Shown here piece by piece: positions 44,968 to 53,662 of a DNA stretch of 64,000 bases. Numbering within the stretch: the first letter of the stretch is position 1; each line of letters begins with the position of its first letter. Under the pieces are notes generated by a model that was given only the letters and a program-made list of their open reading frames with translations, was not told the DNA's origin and did not search any database. Made by a program: the position numbers and the translations under genes. Source of the DNA: Tropicibacter oceani (lineage in GTDB: Bacteria; Pseudomonadota; Alphaproteobacteria; Rhodobacterales; Rhodobacteraceae); contig NZ_CP124616.1 in assembly GCF_029958925.1 (NCBI RefSeq), positions 124,001-188,000 of the forward strand, written 5' to 3'.

Positions 44968-45443
44968 CCGACCCGCGCATCCTGATCGTCGAAGACGAAA
45001 CCGCCCTGACCGCGGTTGTGCGCGACTACCTGGTCGCGGCAGGGATGGGCGTCGACATCCTGTCCGAAGGCACCGATGCCGTGCCCACGGCGCGTGAGGG
45101 ACGTCCCGATCTGGCGATCGCCGCCCAAGCGCTGGGCATCACCGAGGATGACTTGCGCGCCGTGCTGCCGCCCCGCCGGGGCAATGACGCCTGGCCAAGG
45201 ATGACAAACGCCCCGACAGAAACAAGACCGACCAAGATGACAACGACACGCAGCGCAACGCCCCTGGGGCGCAGACAGGTGCTGGCCCGCACCAACGGTC
45301 TGGATCTGTCCATCGCCTCGAGCGATCCGGCGGCGGGGATCGTCCATGACCCGTCGGACCGGTTTTCCAAGACCTACATGAACGCGCTGTTCCGGCACGG
45401 ATTTGACCGCGGCGCCAGGCGCCGGCTTTGGACCATCGGCTAG
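44964..45443 (+). pseudogene. Remnant of a BaeR-like response regulator fused to unrelated sequence
   Basis: The ATG at 44964 overlaps the kinase stop as ATGA, as in an intact operon. The first 50 residues are a receiver N-terminus (RILIVEDETALTAVVRDYLVA), but the sequence breaks off after REGRPDL, before the phospho-acceptor Asp and the DNA-binding domain. It continues into unrelated text (AIAAQALGITEDDLRAVLPP) and then a third type of sequence ending RRRLWTIG. The tail pieces were not identified. It is probably several deletion scars read as one frame. Confidence 0.75.
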
Positions 45444-45465
45444 GCATGGCCCCTTTGTCACCCCG

Positions 45466-46107
45466 TCATTCGACCGTCAGGCGGCACAGCACCGTGTTGC
45501 TTTGCTCAAGGTCGGGGCCCCAGATCAGCCGGGCGTCCGCATCCCAGGAAATGCGGTCATAGCCACCCTTGGGGCTGACCTCGGCCTCGGAAAACCCGGT
45601 GGCCTGCGGCCAGTCCGAGGCGTCGTAACCCGGCAAGTCCCAGCCCTCAGGCTCTGGGGTGATTTCAAAGGCGCAGACACCTTCGCCCGCGACCGGGCTG
45701 GACTGCTGCGCGCAGGATTTATCCAGCGGGGCGCTATGAATGACCAGGCACTGCCAGTCGGTGTTGCTGACCGCAACCGTTTGCCCGGCAACGTCCTTGA
45801 TCTGCACGATGACACCGCCATCGCCCATCTGCTGCCGCCGTGTCCCGATGTATTCCAGACCGCTGTCGTTTTCCTTGAAATCCTTGGCGACAAGGCCGAT
45901 CACAAAGGGGCGCGTGGCCTCGAAAGCAAAGCTTTCCGCGTTGAAGGACCGTTCGGTCGTGATCGCCACGCTGTCCTCGGCGACAAGATCGCCGTCGATG
46001 CGCATTTCAAACCAGTTGTCGGCCCAGACGTCGGCATAAAAGGTCTCGGCGGCCAGCGGCGCGGCGCAGAGCGCAAGCAGGGAAGATGCGGCAAGTACAT
46101 GTTTCAT
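45466..46107 (-). CDS. Secreted protein of unknown function
   Basis: This 213-residue protein has a signal peptide (about 1-20, cleavage after LAA). The mature part is beta-rich, with FYADVWADNWFEMRIDGDL near the start and four Cys residues, two of them in QCLVIHSAPLDKSC. It has the look of a galactose-binding-like sandwich, but no family could be named. It is transcribed toward the kinase remnants and divergent from the AhpD-like operon. Confidence 0.75.
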   Translation of the reverse strand: MKHVLAASSLLALCAAPLAAETFYADVWADNWFEMRIDGDLVAEDSVAITTERSFNAESFAFEATRPFVIGLVAKDFKENDSGLEYIGTRRQQMGDGGVIVQIKDVAGQTVAVSNTDWQCLVIHSAPLDKSCAQQSSPVAGEGVCAFEITPEPEGWDLPGYDASDWPQATGFSEAEVSPKGGYDRISWDADARLIWGPDLEQSNTVLCRLTVE

Positions 46108-46213
46108 GGGGTCATCCTGTTGGCTGTTTTCCTTTTTCTACGGACAAGCAGCAAGGTTCCGTCGCCAAAAAGCGCGGCACTGCTGGATTGGCGGGTCGGT
46201 GTGGCGGCCTCAC

Positions 46214-46255
46214 ATTTGAGTGATCGCTCAAATATAAACTTGAGTGATCGCTCAA
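46214..46255. promoter_or_regulatory. Twin TetR-type operators bracketing a -10 box
   Basis: Two identical copies of TTGAGTGATCGCTCAA (46216-46231 and 46240-46255, 24 bp apart) are each a dyad with one mismatched pair. The first extends to 20 bp at 46214-46233. Between them is TATAAA (46233-46238), a near-consensus -10. Site 1 fills the -35/-10 spacer and site 2 covers the expected start point. The TetR gene at 47679 is the likely partner. Confidence 0.65.
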
Positions 46256-46310
46256 AAATACCTACTTGCAGGTCATCGACACGAAAACCGCCCCTGAAAG
46301 GACGATCCCC

Positions 46311-46880
46311 ATGGCCACCTTCCCGATCCACACCATCGAAACCGCCCCCGAAGCCGCCAAGCCGCTTTTGGAAACCTCGTTCAAGAACAACGGCCGCATT
46401 CCGGGCCTGCACGGCACGATGGCCGACGCGCCGCCGGTGCTGGCCGCTTATGCCTTTGCCCATCAGCAGTTCCTGGCCACCAGCTTGACCGACGAGGAAA
46501 AGACCGTGGTCTGGCAGACGATCAACGTCGAAAACAACTGCCACTATTGCGTTCCCGCCCACACCGGCATCGCCAAGATGATGAAGATCGACGACGCCAT
46601 CACCGAAGCCCTGCGCAATGAAACGCCGCTGCCCACGGCCAAGCTGGAAGCACTGCGGAGCTTTACCCTGGCGATGATCCGCGACCGCGGTTTCGTGTCC
46701 GACGCCGAAACCCAGGCCTTTCTGGATGCCGGTTACACCGAAACCAACATTCTTGAAATCATCCTTGGGGCGGCGCAAAAGCTGATGTCGAACTACACCA
46801 ACCACTTTTCCAAAACGCCCGTTGACCAGGTGTTCCAGAAATTCGCCTGGGAAAAGAAACCGGCTGTCGCGGCTGAATGA
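46311..46880 (+). CDS. AhpD-like carboxymuconolactone-decarboxylase-family protein
   Basis: This 189-residue protein has the AhpD-type redox motif (CHYCVPAHTGIAKMM, about residues 78-92), which in the family supports peroxidase/disulfide chemistry. There is no signal peptide. The ATG at 46311 follows GAAAGGACG. It is the first gene behind the twin operators, followed by the FrnE-like thiol oxidoreductase and the TetR gene, which points to a redox-stress unit. Confidence 0.9.
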   Translation: MATFPIHTIETAPEAAKPLLETSFKNNGRIPGLHGTMADAPPVLAAYAFAHQQFLATSLTDEEKTVVWQTINVENNCHYCVPAHTGIAKMMKIDDAITEALRNETPLPTAKLEALRSFTLAMIRDRGFVSDAETQAFLDAGYTETNILEIILGAAQKLMSNYTNHFSKTPVDQVFQKFAWEKKPAVAAE

Positions 46881-47030
46881 TCCAGCGTTCAGGGCGGGCA
46901 ACCGCCCTGAACACCCCCACCCGATGCAGTGCAGCGACTTGCGGGCCCTGTGATCGGGACCGTACATAGCTGAACAAACGATCCTTCTGGCCGCCGGTCA
47001 GGGCATCGGCCAAGACCGGAGCATCAGACC

Positions 47031-47675
47031 ATGACCGACCCCCTGCGTATCGACATCGTGTCGGATGTGATGTGCCCGTGGTGCATCATCGGCTATCGCC
47101 AGCTTGCCCTGGCGCTTGCGGCGACCGGAACGCCCCATGACATCCACTGGCACCCCTTCGAGCTGAACCCGCAGATGCCGCCCGAGGGCCAGAACACCCG
47201 CGACCACATCATCGAGAAATACGGCAGCACGCCCGAACAGTCGGAACAATCGCGCCAGCAGATGAAGGCGCTTGGCGACGACCTGGGCTTTGATTTCGCC
47301 TGGGCCGAAGATTCGCGCATGCACAACACCTTCAACGCCCACCAGCTGCTGCATTGGGCGAACACGCAGGGCCGCATGCATGACCTGAAACAGGCGCTTT
47401 TCACGGCGCATTTCACCCATCGCCGCAACCTGTCGGACACTGGCGTGCTGGCCGAAATCGCGTCCCAGATCGGGCTGGACCGCACCGAGGCAGAGGCGGT
47501 GCTGACCGATCAGCGCTATGCCAACGACGTGCGCCGCGCCGAGCAGTTCTGGCAACAGCAGGGGATTTCCGGCGTGCCCGCCATGGTGTTTGACCGCAAA
47601 CATCTTGTCACCGGGGCGCAGGGCGTTGAAAACTACACCAGCATTCTGACCCAGCTTGCGCAGATGAAAGGCTGA
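47031..47675 (+). CDS. DsbA-family oxidoreductase, FrnE-like
   Basis: This 214-residue cytoplasmic thioredoxin-fold protein starts LRIDIVSDVMCPWCIIG, with the CPWC active site and a long helical insertion (about 60-160). The C-terminal cis-Pro region reads GISGVPAMVFDRK. FrnE/2-hydroxychromene-isomerase relatives act as cytosolic disulfide oxidoreductases. It lies 150 bp after the AhpD-like gene and 3 bp before the TetR gene. Confidence 0.92.
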   Translation: MTDPLRIDIVSDVMCPWCIIGYRQLALALAATGTPHDIHWHPFELNPQMPPEGQNTRDHIIEKYGSTPEQSEQSRQQMKALGDDLGFDFAWAEDSRMHNTFNAHQLLHWANTQGRMHDLKQALFTAHFTHRRNLSDTGVLAEIASQIGLDRTEAEAVLTDQRYANDVRRAEQFWQQQGISGVPAMVFDRKHLVTGAQGVENYTSILTQLAQMKG

Positions 47676-47678
47676 CCC

Positions 47679-48293
47679 ATGGCCCGCGCCACGAACTATG
47701 ATCGTGATGCCGCACTGGATGCGGCCATGACCGTGTTTTGGCGCAAGGGCTATCACGCGACCTCTTTGAAAGACCTGGAAAGCGCGCTGTCGATGAAACC
47801 GGGCAGCATCTACGCGGCCTTCGAAAGCAAGGAAAACCTCTATCTTCTGGCGATCCAGCGCTATTTCGAGGCCTCGCGCAACGGGTTTCGCGCACAGATG
47901 GCCAAGGCCGCAACCCCGCTGGAAGGGCTGGCCGCCCAGTTCCGGACCTATGCGAGCCTTGCCCAGGGCGATCCGTCGCGGCAGGCCTGCATGCTGATGA
48001 AGACCGTCATCGACACCGCATCGACGGACCCCGGAATTGCCGCCGCCTCGCAACGCTATCTTGACCAGATGTGCGCCGAATTCGCCCAAGCCTTCGAAGC
48101 AGCCCGTGCCGCGGGCGAGATCTCGCAAGTCGCCGATCCCATGCGCCTTGCGCGGCGCTACCAGGCCAATATCTCGGCGCTGCGGGTGGAATTGCTGCGC
48201 GGCGCGCCGCGTGATCACATCGCCCACCTGGCCGAGGATATGGCCCGCGAAACGATGGCGCTGCGCCAAGCGCCCGACAGGCCCGGCGCCTAG
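47679..48293 (+). CDS. TetR-family transcriptional regulator
   Basis: This 204-residue regulator has an N-terminal helix-turn-helix ([25 protein letters not shown], about 28-52) and an all-helical ligand domain (about 75-190) of the kind found in redox/aldehyde-responsive TetR proteins. It is encoded 3 bp after the FrnE-like gene. Being last in the operon whose promoter carries the twin dyads, it is the best candidate repressor of that promoter. Confidence 0.92.
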   Translation: MARATNYDRDAALDAAMTVFWRKGYHATSLKDLESALSMKPGSIYAAFESKENLYLLAIQRYFEASRNGFRAQMAKAATPLEGLAAQFRTYASLAQGDPSRQACMLMKTVIDTASTDPGIAAASQRYLDQMCAEFAQAFEAARAAGEISQVADPMRLARRYQANISALRVELLRGAPRDHIAHLAEDMARETMALRQAPDRPGA

Positions 48294-48411
48294 TCGCGGG
48301 GCCGCGGTTTCCAGTGGCGGTTTGCCCCAACCTTGGGCGCCCGCGCTTGTGCGGGCCGCAAACATCCCCATATTTCGACTACCGATTGCGCAAGACATTC
48401 AGGAGACGACA

Positions 48412-49335
48412 ATGGGCTATGTGAAGACAGCGATGCTGATGGCGGCGTTGACGGCGCTGTTCATGGGCGCGGGCTACCTGATGGGCGGATCGGGCGGCGC
48501 GCTGGTCGCGCTGGTCGTCGCGGCGGCGATGAACGCCTTTACCTGGTGGACCTCGGACAGCATGGTGCTGCGGATGCACAACGCCCAGCCTGTGATCCAG
48601 GGCGACCGGATGGGCCTGCATGCCCTGACCGCCGACCTGGCGCGGAACGCCGGCCTACCGATGCCCAAGGTCTATGTGATCGACACGCCGCAGCCCAATG
48701 CCTTTGCCACCGGGCGCAACCCCGAAAACGCCGCCGTCGCGGTGACCACCGGCCTGATGCGCAGTCTGAGCCAAGAAGAACTGGCCGGGGTGATCGCCCA
48801 CGAACTGGCGCATATCCGCAACCACGACACCGCGATCATGACCGTCACCGCGACCTTTGCCGGTGCGATTTCGATGCTGGCGAACTTTGCCTTCTTCTTT
48901 GGTGGCTCGCGCGAGCGGATGGGGTTTCTGGGAACGCTTTTGATGATGTTCCTCGCGCCGATGGCGGCGGCGCTGGTGCAGATGGCGATCAGCCGGACAC
49001 GCGAATATGCCGCCGACAAGGCAGGGGCCGAGATTTGCGGGCAACCGCTCTGGCTGGCCTCGGCCTTGGAAAAGATCGCCATGGGGGCGGCCCGGATCGA
49101 CAATGACACGGCCGAACGCCATCCGGCAACGGCGCATATGTTCATCATCAACCCGCTGCACGCGCATAAACGCGACCGTCTGTTCGCCACCCACCCCGCA
49201 ACCGAAAACCGCGTCGCCGCCCTGCGCGAGATGGCAGCCAAGCGCGGTCACGCCCCGCGCAGCGCCAGCCAGCCGCTGTCCAGCAGCCGCATCCCCAAGA
49301 CCCGGAAAGGCCCCCAAAGCGGCCCCTGGACCTAG
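48412..49335 (+). CDS. htpX: Membrane zinc metalloprotease HtpX
   Basis: HtpX degrades misfolded inner-membrane proteins. This 307-residue protein has two N-terminal helices, the catalytic HELAH motif ([17 protein letters not shown]), two more helices, and the third zinc ligand Glu in [14 protein letters not shown]. The basic, Ser/Pro-rich C-terminal tail of about 25 residues is an extra. AGGAG precedes the ATG at 48412. The TAG stop shares CTAG with the stop of the convergent amidohydrolase gene. Confidence 0.96.
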   Translation: MGYVKTAMLMAALTALFMGAGYLMGGSGGALVALVVAAAMNAFTWWTSDSMVLRMHNAQPVIQGDRMGLHALTADLARNAGLPMPKVYVIDTPQPNAFATGRNPENAAVAVTTGLMRSLSQEELAGVIAHELAHIRNHDTAIMTVTATFAGAISMLANFAFFFGGSRERMGFLGTLLMMFLAPMAAALVQMAISRTREYAADKAGAEICGQPLWLASALEKIAMGAARIDNDTAERHPATAHMFIINPLHAHKRDRLFATHPATENRVAALREMAAKRGHAPRSASQPLSSSRIPKTRKGPQSGPWT

Positions 49336-50237
49336 GCCGGCATGTCCGGAAAACCATAAAGCGCCGCCGGATTATCAACGAGGATCTTGCGGCGCAGCGC
49401 GGCGTCGCACCCCCAATCGGCCAGCTGTTCCAGCAGCGCGCCGTCGTTCGGCATCACGCCGACATGGCGCACATGCGGCCAGTCCGACCCCCAGATCAGC
49501 CGGTCTGGATTGGCGGCAATCAGCGCCCGGGCCATGTCAGCGGTATCGGTATAGGGCACCCTGTCCAGCGCGCTGATCCGGTAAGGACCCGTCAGCTTGA
49601 CCCAGGCCTGACCACCTTCGAAGGCGTTCAGGAAACGCCGATACCCCGGATCGTTCAGGCCCTTGTGCACCTTGGTATAGCCCAGGTGCCCGAACACCAC
49701 CGGCACATGCGAGGCCGCCAGAACCGCGCCGATATCCTCGAAGGTTTCGACATGGGCCAGGAATTCGATGTGCCATCCCAGATCGGCAATGCGTGCGGTG
49801 AATGTCAGGGCGTCGTTGATCGACGGAAATGTCATGCCGCCGCTGTCGACCACGTTGACGCGAATGCCGCGCGCCCCGGCGGCGTGAAAGGCCGCCAGCT
49901 GGGCGTCCGTGACATCCGGCGTGACCGACACCACCGCCCGCAACCGGACAGGATCGGCACCCGACACCGCAAGCGCGGCGGTGTTGTCCTCGCCATAGAC
50001 ACTGGGCTGCACGACCACCGCGCGCGCGATCCCCAAGGACGCGGCGACGCGGTCATAGTCGCCGATCTCCAGCGGCGGCGGGGTATAGCTGCGGTCCGGC
50101 ACATAGCGATGTTCGTGCCCGGACGGGAAAACGTGGAAATGCGTATCGCAGGCCCCTGCCGGCATCTCGAAGGACGCCGCGCGCGGGGCCGCGTCCGGAC
50201 TTGCGCAGAATGGCCTGTCGTCTGTCTGACCTGTCAT
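49332..50237 (-). CDS. LigI-like amidohydrolase (2-pyrone-4,6-dicarboxylate lactonase type)
   Basis: This 301-residue TIM-barrel hydrolase of the amidohydrolase_2 family has the N-terminal HxH metal motif (CDTHFHVF), the GHLGYTKVH strand and the C-terminal catalytic Asp in [12 protein letters not shown]. The closest named function by pattern is 2-pyrone-4,6-dicarboxylate lactonase, which yields a tricarboxylate. That fits the tricarboxylate transport and PrpF/GalD-family genes nearby, but the substrate is inferred. GGGAGGAAAG precedes the ATG. It lies 80 bp after the kinase gene on the same strand. Confidence 0.88.
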   Translation of the reverse strand: MTGQTDDRPFCASPDAAPRAASFEMPAGACDTHFHVFPSGHEHRYVPDRSYTPPPLEIGDYDRVAASLGIARAVVVQPSVYGEDNTAALAVSGADPVRLRAVVSVTPDVTDAQLAAFHAAGARGIRVNVVDSGGMTFPSINDALTFTARIADLGWHIEFLAHVETFEDIGAVLAASHVPVVFGHLGYTKVHKGLNDPGYRRFLNAFEGGQAWVKLTGPYRISALDRVPYTDTADMARALIAANPDRLIWGSDWPHVRHVGVMPNDGALLEQLADWGCDAALRRKILVDNPAALYGFPDMPA

Positions 50238-50317
50238 GTCTTTCCTCCCGTTCTGGCACCATAGTGGACAGGATCAGCGCCCCGCCCACAAGCAGATTGA
50301 AGCGGGTCAAGCGGCCC

Positions 50318-51685
50318 TCAGGCACCCGGCGCGGCATGCACCGGCAGCACAAGGCGGAGCACCGTGCCGCGTTCGACCGCCAACAGCCCGGCGGTGCCGC
50401 CATGCCTGCGGGCCACCTGTTCCACGATGGCAAGGCCCAGCCCGGTGCCTTCGCCATTGCGCAGTTGCGAAAAGCGGCGGAACGCCGTGTCGGCCTGATC
50501 CGGGGGAATGCCGATCCCGTCATCCTGGACCGTCAGCAGAACCTGACCGTCCTGCAACGCCGTGCTGACGGTGATCCGTGTCATCCCGGGGCCGCCATGG
50601 TGCAGGGCGTTTTCGACAAGGTTGGTCAGCGCCTCGCCCATCAGCACCGGATCGCCCAGCACCGGCAGGGCCTGCAAAGCGCGTTCAAAGCCAAAACCGA
50701 TATCCCGCGACAGGACGACAGGGGCAAGGGTACGGCACGCCTCGTCGATGATCTCATTGAGATCGAAAACCGTCTGCTTCCCCGCCGTGTCATAGCGCAG
50801 CCGTTCAAGCGACAGCAGCTGGTCGGCCAGCCGGGCAGAGCGACGTGCGGCATGGATCAGGTCGCGCTGGCGGGTCTCGCGCTCGGCCGGGTCCTTGACG
50901 CCGGGCAGGCTTTCCGCCAGCGCCAAAAGCGCGGACGCGGGATTGCGCAGCTGATGCGCAGCGTCGGAAATGAAGGCCTGGTGCGCGTCGATGCTGTCCT
51001 TCACCTGCCCGAAAAGCCGATTGAGGGTGGAAACGATTCCCGCGACCTCTTTTGGAACCGGGCGGCGGATGCGGCCCAGGTCATCCGGAGAGCGTTTGCG
51101 GATCGCCTCTTGGAGGTCGTCAAGCGGGCGCAGGCCGATCTGGACGCCGAACCAGATCACCAGCGCCAGCGCCAGCATCAGCCCCGCGATCAGGACGGCC
51201 GCCCGCAGCGCCAGTTCCCGGGCAAAGGCGCGGCGGTCACTGACCCGCTGCCAGACGGTGACGATGGTTTCGCCGGTCAGATTGCCGATGGTGTGGGTTT
51301 CCGCCATGCGCAGGACGCGCATCGGCTCTCCTCGATAGTCGGCGTGGAAATAGGCAGGCTCGCCGGTTTGCGTCTGCGTTTCGGGCCGGGGCGGATAGGC
51401 GTATCCCGTGACGTATATGCCACCCGGCCCGGTGACGTGATAAAAGATCTCGCCGCTGCCCGCATCCGAGATGAAGCCGCGTGTGCTGGGCAGCAACGCA
51501 TCCCCGCCCGAGATTGCCACATCGCGCGACACCGCAAGCGCCGCGGCCAGCAGGCTGCGGTCGAACAGCTCTTCCGAGGTGCGTTCGGCGGCGTTCAGGC
51601 GCCAGAGGCCCAGCAGGACGGACAGCAGCAACAAGGGTGGAAGGATCACCAGAACCAGCCGCAATCGCAGGGAAAAGACCCGCAT
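50318..51685 (-). CDS. Sensor histidine kinase, TctE-like
   Basis: This 455-residue kinase has two membrane helices (about 8-28 and 160-182) around a periplasmic TctE_N-type domain and a HAMP linker (LRPLDDLQEAIRKRS). The phospho-His site is DAAHQLRNPASALLAL (about 245), and the ATPase motifs are NLVENALHHG, DDGIGIPPD and GEGTGLGLAIV. The ATG overlaps the response-regulator stop (TGATG). TctE-type kinases sense external tricarboxylates. Confidence 0.93.
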   Translation of the reverse strand: MRVFSLRLRLVLVILPPLLLLSVLLGLWRLNAAERTSEELFDRSLLAAALAVSRDVAISGGDALLPSTRGFISDAGSGEIFYHVTGPGGIYVTGYAYPPRPETQTQTGEPAYFHADYRGEPMRVLRMAETHTIGNLTGETIVTVWQRVSDRRAFARELALRAAVLIAGLMLALALVIWFGVQIGLRPLDDLQEAIRKRSPDDLGRIRRPVPKEVAGIVSTLNRLFGQVKDSIDAHQAFISDAAHQLRNPASALLALAESLPGVKDPAERETRQRDLIHAARRSARLADQLLSLERLRYDTAGKQTVFDLNEIIDEACRTLAPVVLSRDIGFGFERALQALPVLGDPVLMGEALTNLVENALHHGGPGMTRITVSTALQDGQVLLTVQDDGIGIPPDQADTAFRRFSQLRNGEGTGLGLAIVEQVARRHGGTAGLLAVERGTVLRLVLPVHAAPGA

Positions 51686-52353
51686 CAGCCGTCGATCTCC
51701 AGCATGTAGCCAAGACCGCGGGCGGTGCGGATGCGGATGCCGAAGGGCTCCAGCCGTTTGCGCAACCGCGAGACATGCGGCTCGATCGCGCTGTCCTCGG
51801 CGTCCGATCCGGTGCCATAGACATGGGTGATCAGCTGCGCCTTGGAAACGATGCGCCCGCGCCGTTCCAGCAGACATTCGAGCGTCGCGATTTCCCTGCG
51901 CGGCACGTCAAGCGGCCTTTGGTCCAGAACAAGCTGGCGGCCATCGCGGTCAAAGACCAGCGGCCCTAGCCGGTCAAAGGCGGCAAATTCCAGGTTCTTG
52001 CGCCGTGCCATCGCACGCAGCCGCGCCTCCAGCTCGTCCATCTCGAAGGGTTTCGTCAGGTAATCGTCCGCTCCGGCATCCAGTCCGGCGACACGCTCGG
52101 CCGTCTCGGAGCGCGCGGTCAGCAGGATCACTGGCGTGCTGTCGCCGCGTCGGCGCATCGCGCGCAGCACCTCCAGCCCGTCGAGCCCGGGAAGGTTGAG
52201 ATCCAGCACCACAAGGTCCGCGCCCTCCTGGGACAGGAATTCATCGGCATCGCGCCCGTCATGCAGGATGTCGACCGCATGGCCACGATCGCGCAGACGG
52301 TAGGCAATACCATTGGCGAGGGCTTCGTTGTCTTCGACGATCGCAATGCGCAT
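51685..52353 (-). CDS. OmpR-family response regulator, TctD-like
   Basis: This 222-residue regulator has a receiver domain (MRIAIVEDNEALANGIAYRL, phospho-Asp in LVVLDLNLPG near residue 51, Lys in YLTKPFEMDE) and a winged-helix effector domain (RRGRIVSKAQLITHVYG, then SRLRKRLEPFGIRIRTARGLGY). It is divergent from the tctC-like gene at 52502 and probably activates it. The start at 52353 is used because the 32-codon extension covers the intergenic control region. Confidence 0.94.
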   Translation of the reverse strand: MRIAIVEDNEALANGIAYRLRDRGHAVDILHDGRDADEFLSQEGADLVVLDLNLPGLDGLEVLRAMRRRGDSTPVILLTARSETAERVAGLDAGADDYLTKPFEMDELEARLRAMARRKNLEFAAFDRLGPLVFDRDGRQLVLDQRPLDVPRREIATLECLLERRGRIVSKAQLITHVYGTGSDAEDSAIEPHVSRLRKRLEPFGIRIRTARGLGYMLEIDG

Positions 52354-52373
52354 GCTCAGAACTTTGTCAGGTT

Positions 52374-52391
52374 GCGCAAGTTTCGCGCAAG
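52374..52391. promoter_or_regulatory. Phased direct repeats, candidate TctD boxes
   Basis: GCGCAAG occurs at 52374-52380 and 52385-52391, one helical turn (11 bp) apart, inside TTGCGCAAGTTTCGCGCAAG. Direct repeats at 10-11 bp are the usual binding pattern of OmpR/PhoB-type regulators. The site lies between the divergent tctD-like and tctC-like genes. Confidence 0.45.
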
Positions 52392-52501
52392 GTTGAGATC
52401 GCAGGTTAGCGCTGTTGGAGGAGGGATTCGATCCCTGAATGTTAAACATGGCGACCGGAGCGGAATGCGCACCGGTCCTCAGGGTCTACGGGAGGACACC
52501 T

Positions 52502-53578
52502 ATGACCATCAAGACACTTGCAACCTCTGTTGCAGCAATCGCCCTTATGGCGGCACCGGCCGTGGCCGAAGTCGATTTCAGCGGCAAGACGATCGAGTGG
52601 GTCATCCCCTTCTCGGAAACCGGCGGTTCGGCCAAATGGGCCAACTTCTTTGCGCCGCTCTTGTCGCAAGAGCTGCCCGGCCAGCCGACCGTGGTGGTGA
52701 AATTCATGCCGGGCGCGGGATCGACCAAAGGCGCCAACTGGTTCCAGGAACAGGAACACGGCGACGGAACGCTTTTGTTCGGCACCTCGGGGTCGACCCA
52801 GTTCCCCTATCTGCTGAACGATCCGCGCGTGCGCTATGAATACAACGACTGGATCCCGGTCATGGCGTCCGGCACCGGCGGTGTCGCCTATCTGAACGCC
52901 GAGGACGGCAAGAAATTCGACGGCTCGGCCAATGGTCTGAAGGACGTCGATTTCATCTTTGGTTCGCAGGGGGCAACCGGGCTGGACCTTGTGCCGCTGC
53001 TGGCGTGGAAGATGCTGGGCATGAACGTCGAACCGGTCTTTGGCATCAAGGGGCGCGGTGACGGCCGCCTGATGTTCGAACGCGGCGAGGCGACGATCGA
53101 TTACCAGACCTCCTCGGGCTATCTGTCGGGCGCGGCCGATCTGGTCGCGGCGGGCACTGCCGTCCCGATGATGTCCTGGGGCGCGCTGGACGAAAACGGC
53201 GTGATCGTCCGCGATCCGACCTTCCCGGACATGCCGTCCTTCAAGGAAGTCTGCGAGGCCACCGAGGGCTGCGAAGCCGAAGGTGTCGCCTGGGATGCCT
53301 GGAAGGCCTTCTTCATCGCCGGCTACCCGTCGCAGAAAATCGCCTTTTTGCCGAAGGGCACGCCGCAGGATGTCGTCGACACCTATGTCGACGCCTTCAC
53401 TGCCGTGCGCGCCCGGCCCGACTTTGCCGAAATCGCATCGAACGAAGTGGGCGAATACCCGCTGTTCGTCGGTGCCGGCGCACAAAAGGCCGCCGCTGAG
53501 GCGACCGTCGTTTCGGACGAAGCAAAAGCCTATGTCATCGACTGGCTCAAGACGTCCTACGGCGTGACGCTGGAATAA
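52502..53578 (+). CDS. Tripartite tricarboxylate transporter binding protein (TctC-like)
   Basis: This 358-residue periplasmic binding protein is somewhat longer than typical TctC. It has a signal peptide (MTIKTLATSVAAIALMAAPA, cleavage after AVA) and the family landmarks TIEWVIPFSETGGSAKWANF and KFMPGAGSTKGANWF. GGGAGG precedes the ATG. The gene lies downstream of the phased repeats and is followed by an intercistronic hairpin and then the fused permease. Confidence 0.92.
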   Translation: MTIKTLATSVAAIALMAAPAVAEVDFSGKTIEWVIPFSETGGSAKWANFFAPLLSQELPGQPTVVVKFMPGAGSTKGANWFQEQEHGDGTLLFGTSGSTQFPYLLNDPRVRYEYNDWIPVMASGTGGVAYLNAEDGKKFDGSANGLKDVDFIFGSQGATGLDLVPLLAWKMLGMNVEPVFGIKGRGDGRLMFERGEATIDYQTSSGYLSGAADLVAAGTAVPMMSWGALDENGVIVRDPTFPDMPSFKEVCEATEGCEAEGVAWDAWKAFFIAGYPSQKIAFLPKGTPQDVVDTYVDAFTAVRARPDFAEIASNEVGEYPLFVGAGAQKAAAEATVVSDEAKAYVIDWLKTSYGVTLE

Positions 53579-53589
53579 GCGCAGGCTTC

Positions 53590-53622
53590 GCCGGGTTCCC
53601 GCGCAACACGCAGGAACCCGGC
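53590..53622 (+). terminator. Intercistronic hairpin after tctC
   Basis: A perfect 10-bp stem GCCGGGTTCC/GGAACCCGGC has a 13-nt loop and is followed by CTCTCTTTCCTC. Being between the binding-protein and permease genes, it probably acts as a partial terminator or 3' mRNA stabiliser, letting the binding protein outnumber the permease. Confidence 0.6.
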
Positions 53623-53662
53623 CTCTCTTTCCTCGAAAATCTTTAGCCGAAAGGCCGGTGCG

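Noticed and set aside
44892-45443. Intact response regulator gene
   Set aside because: The receiver stops before the phospho-acceptor Asp and no DNA-binding domain follows, so it was called a remnant.
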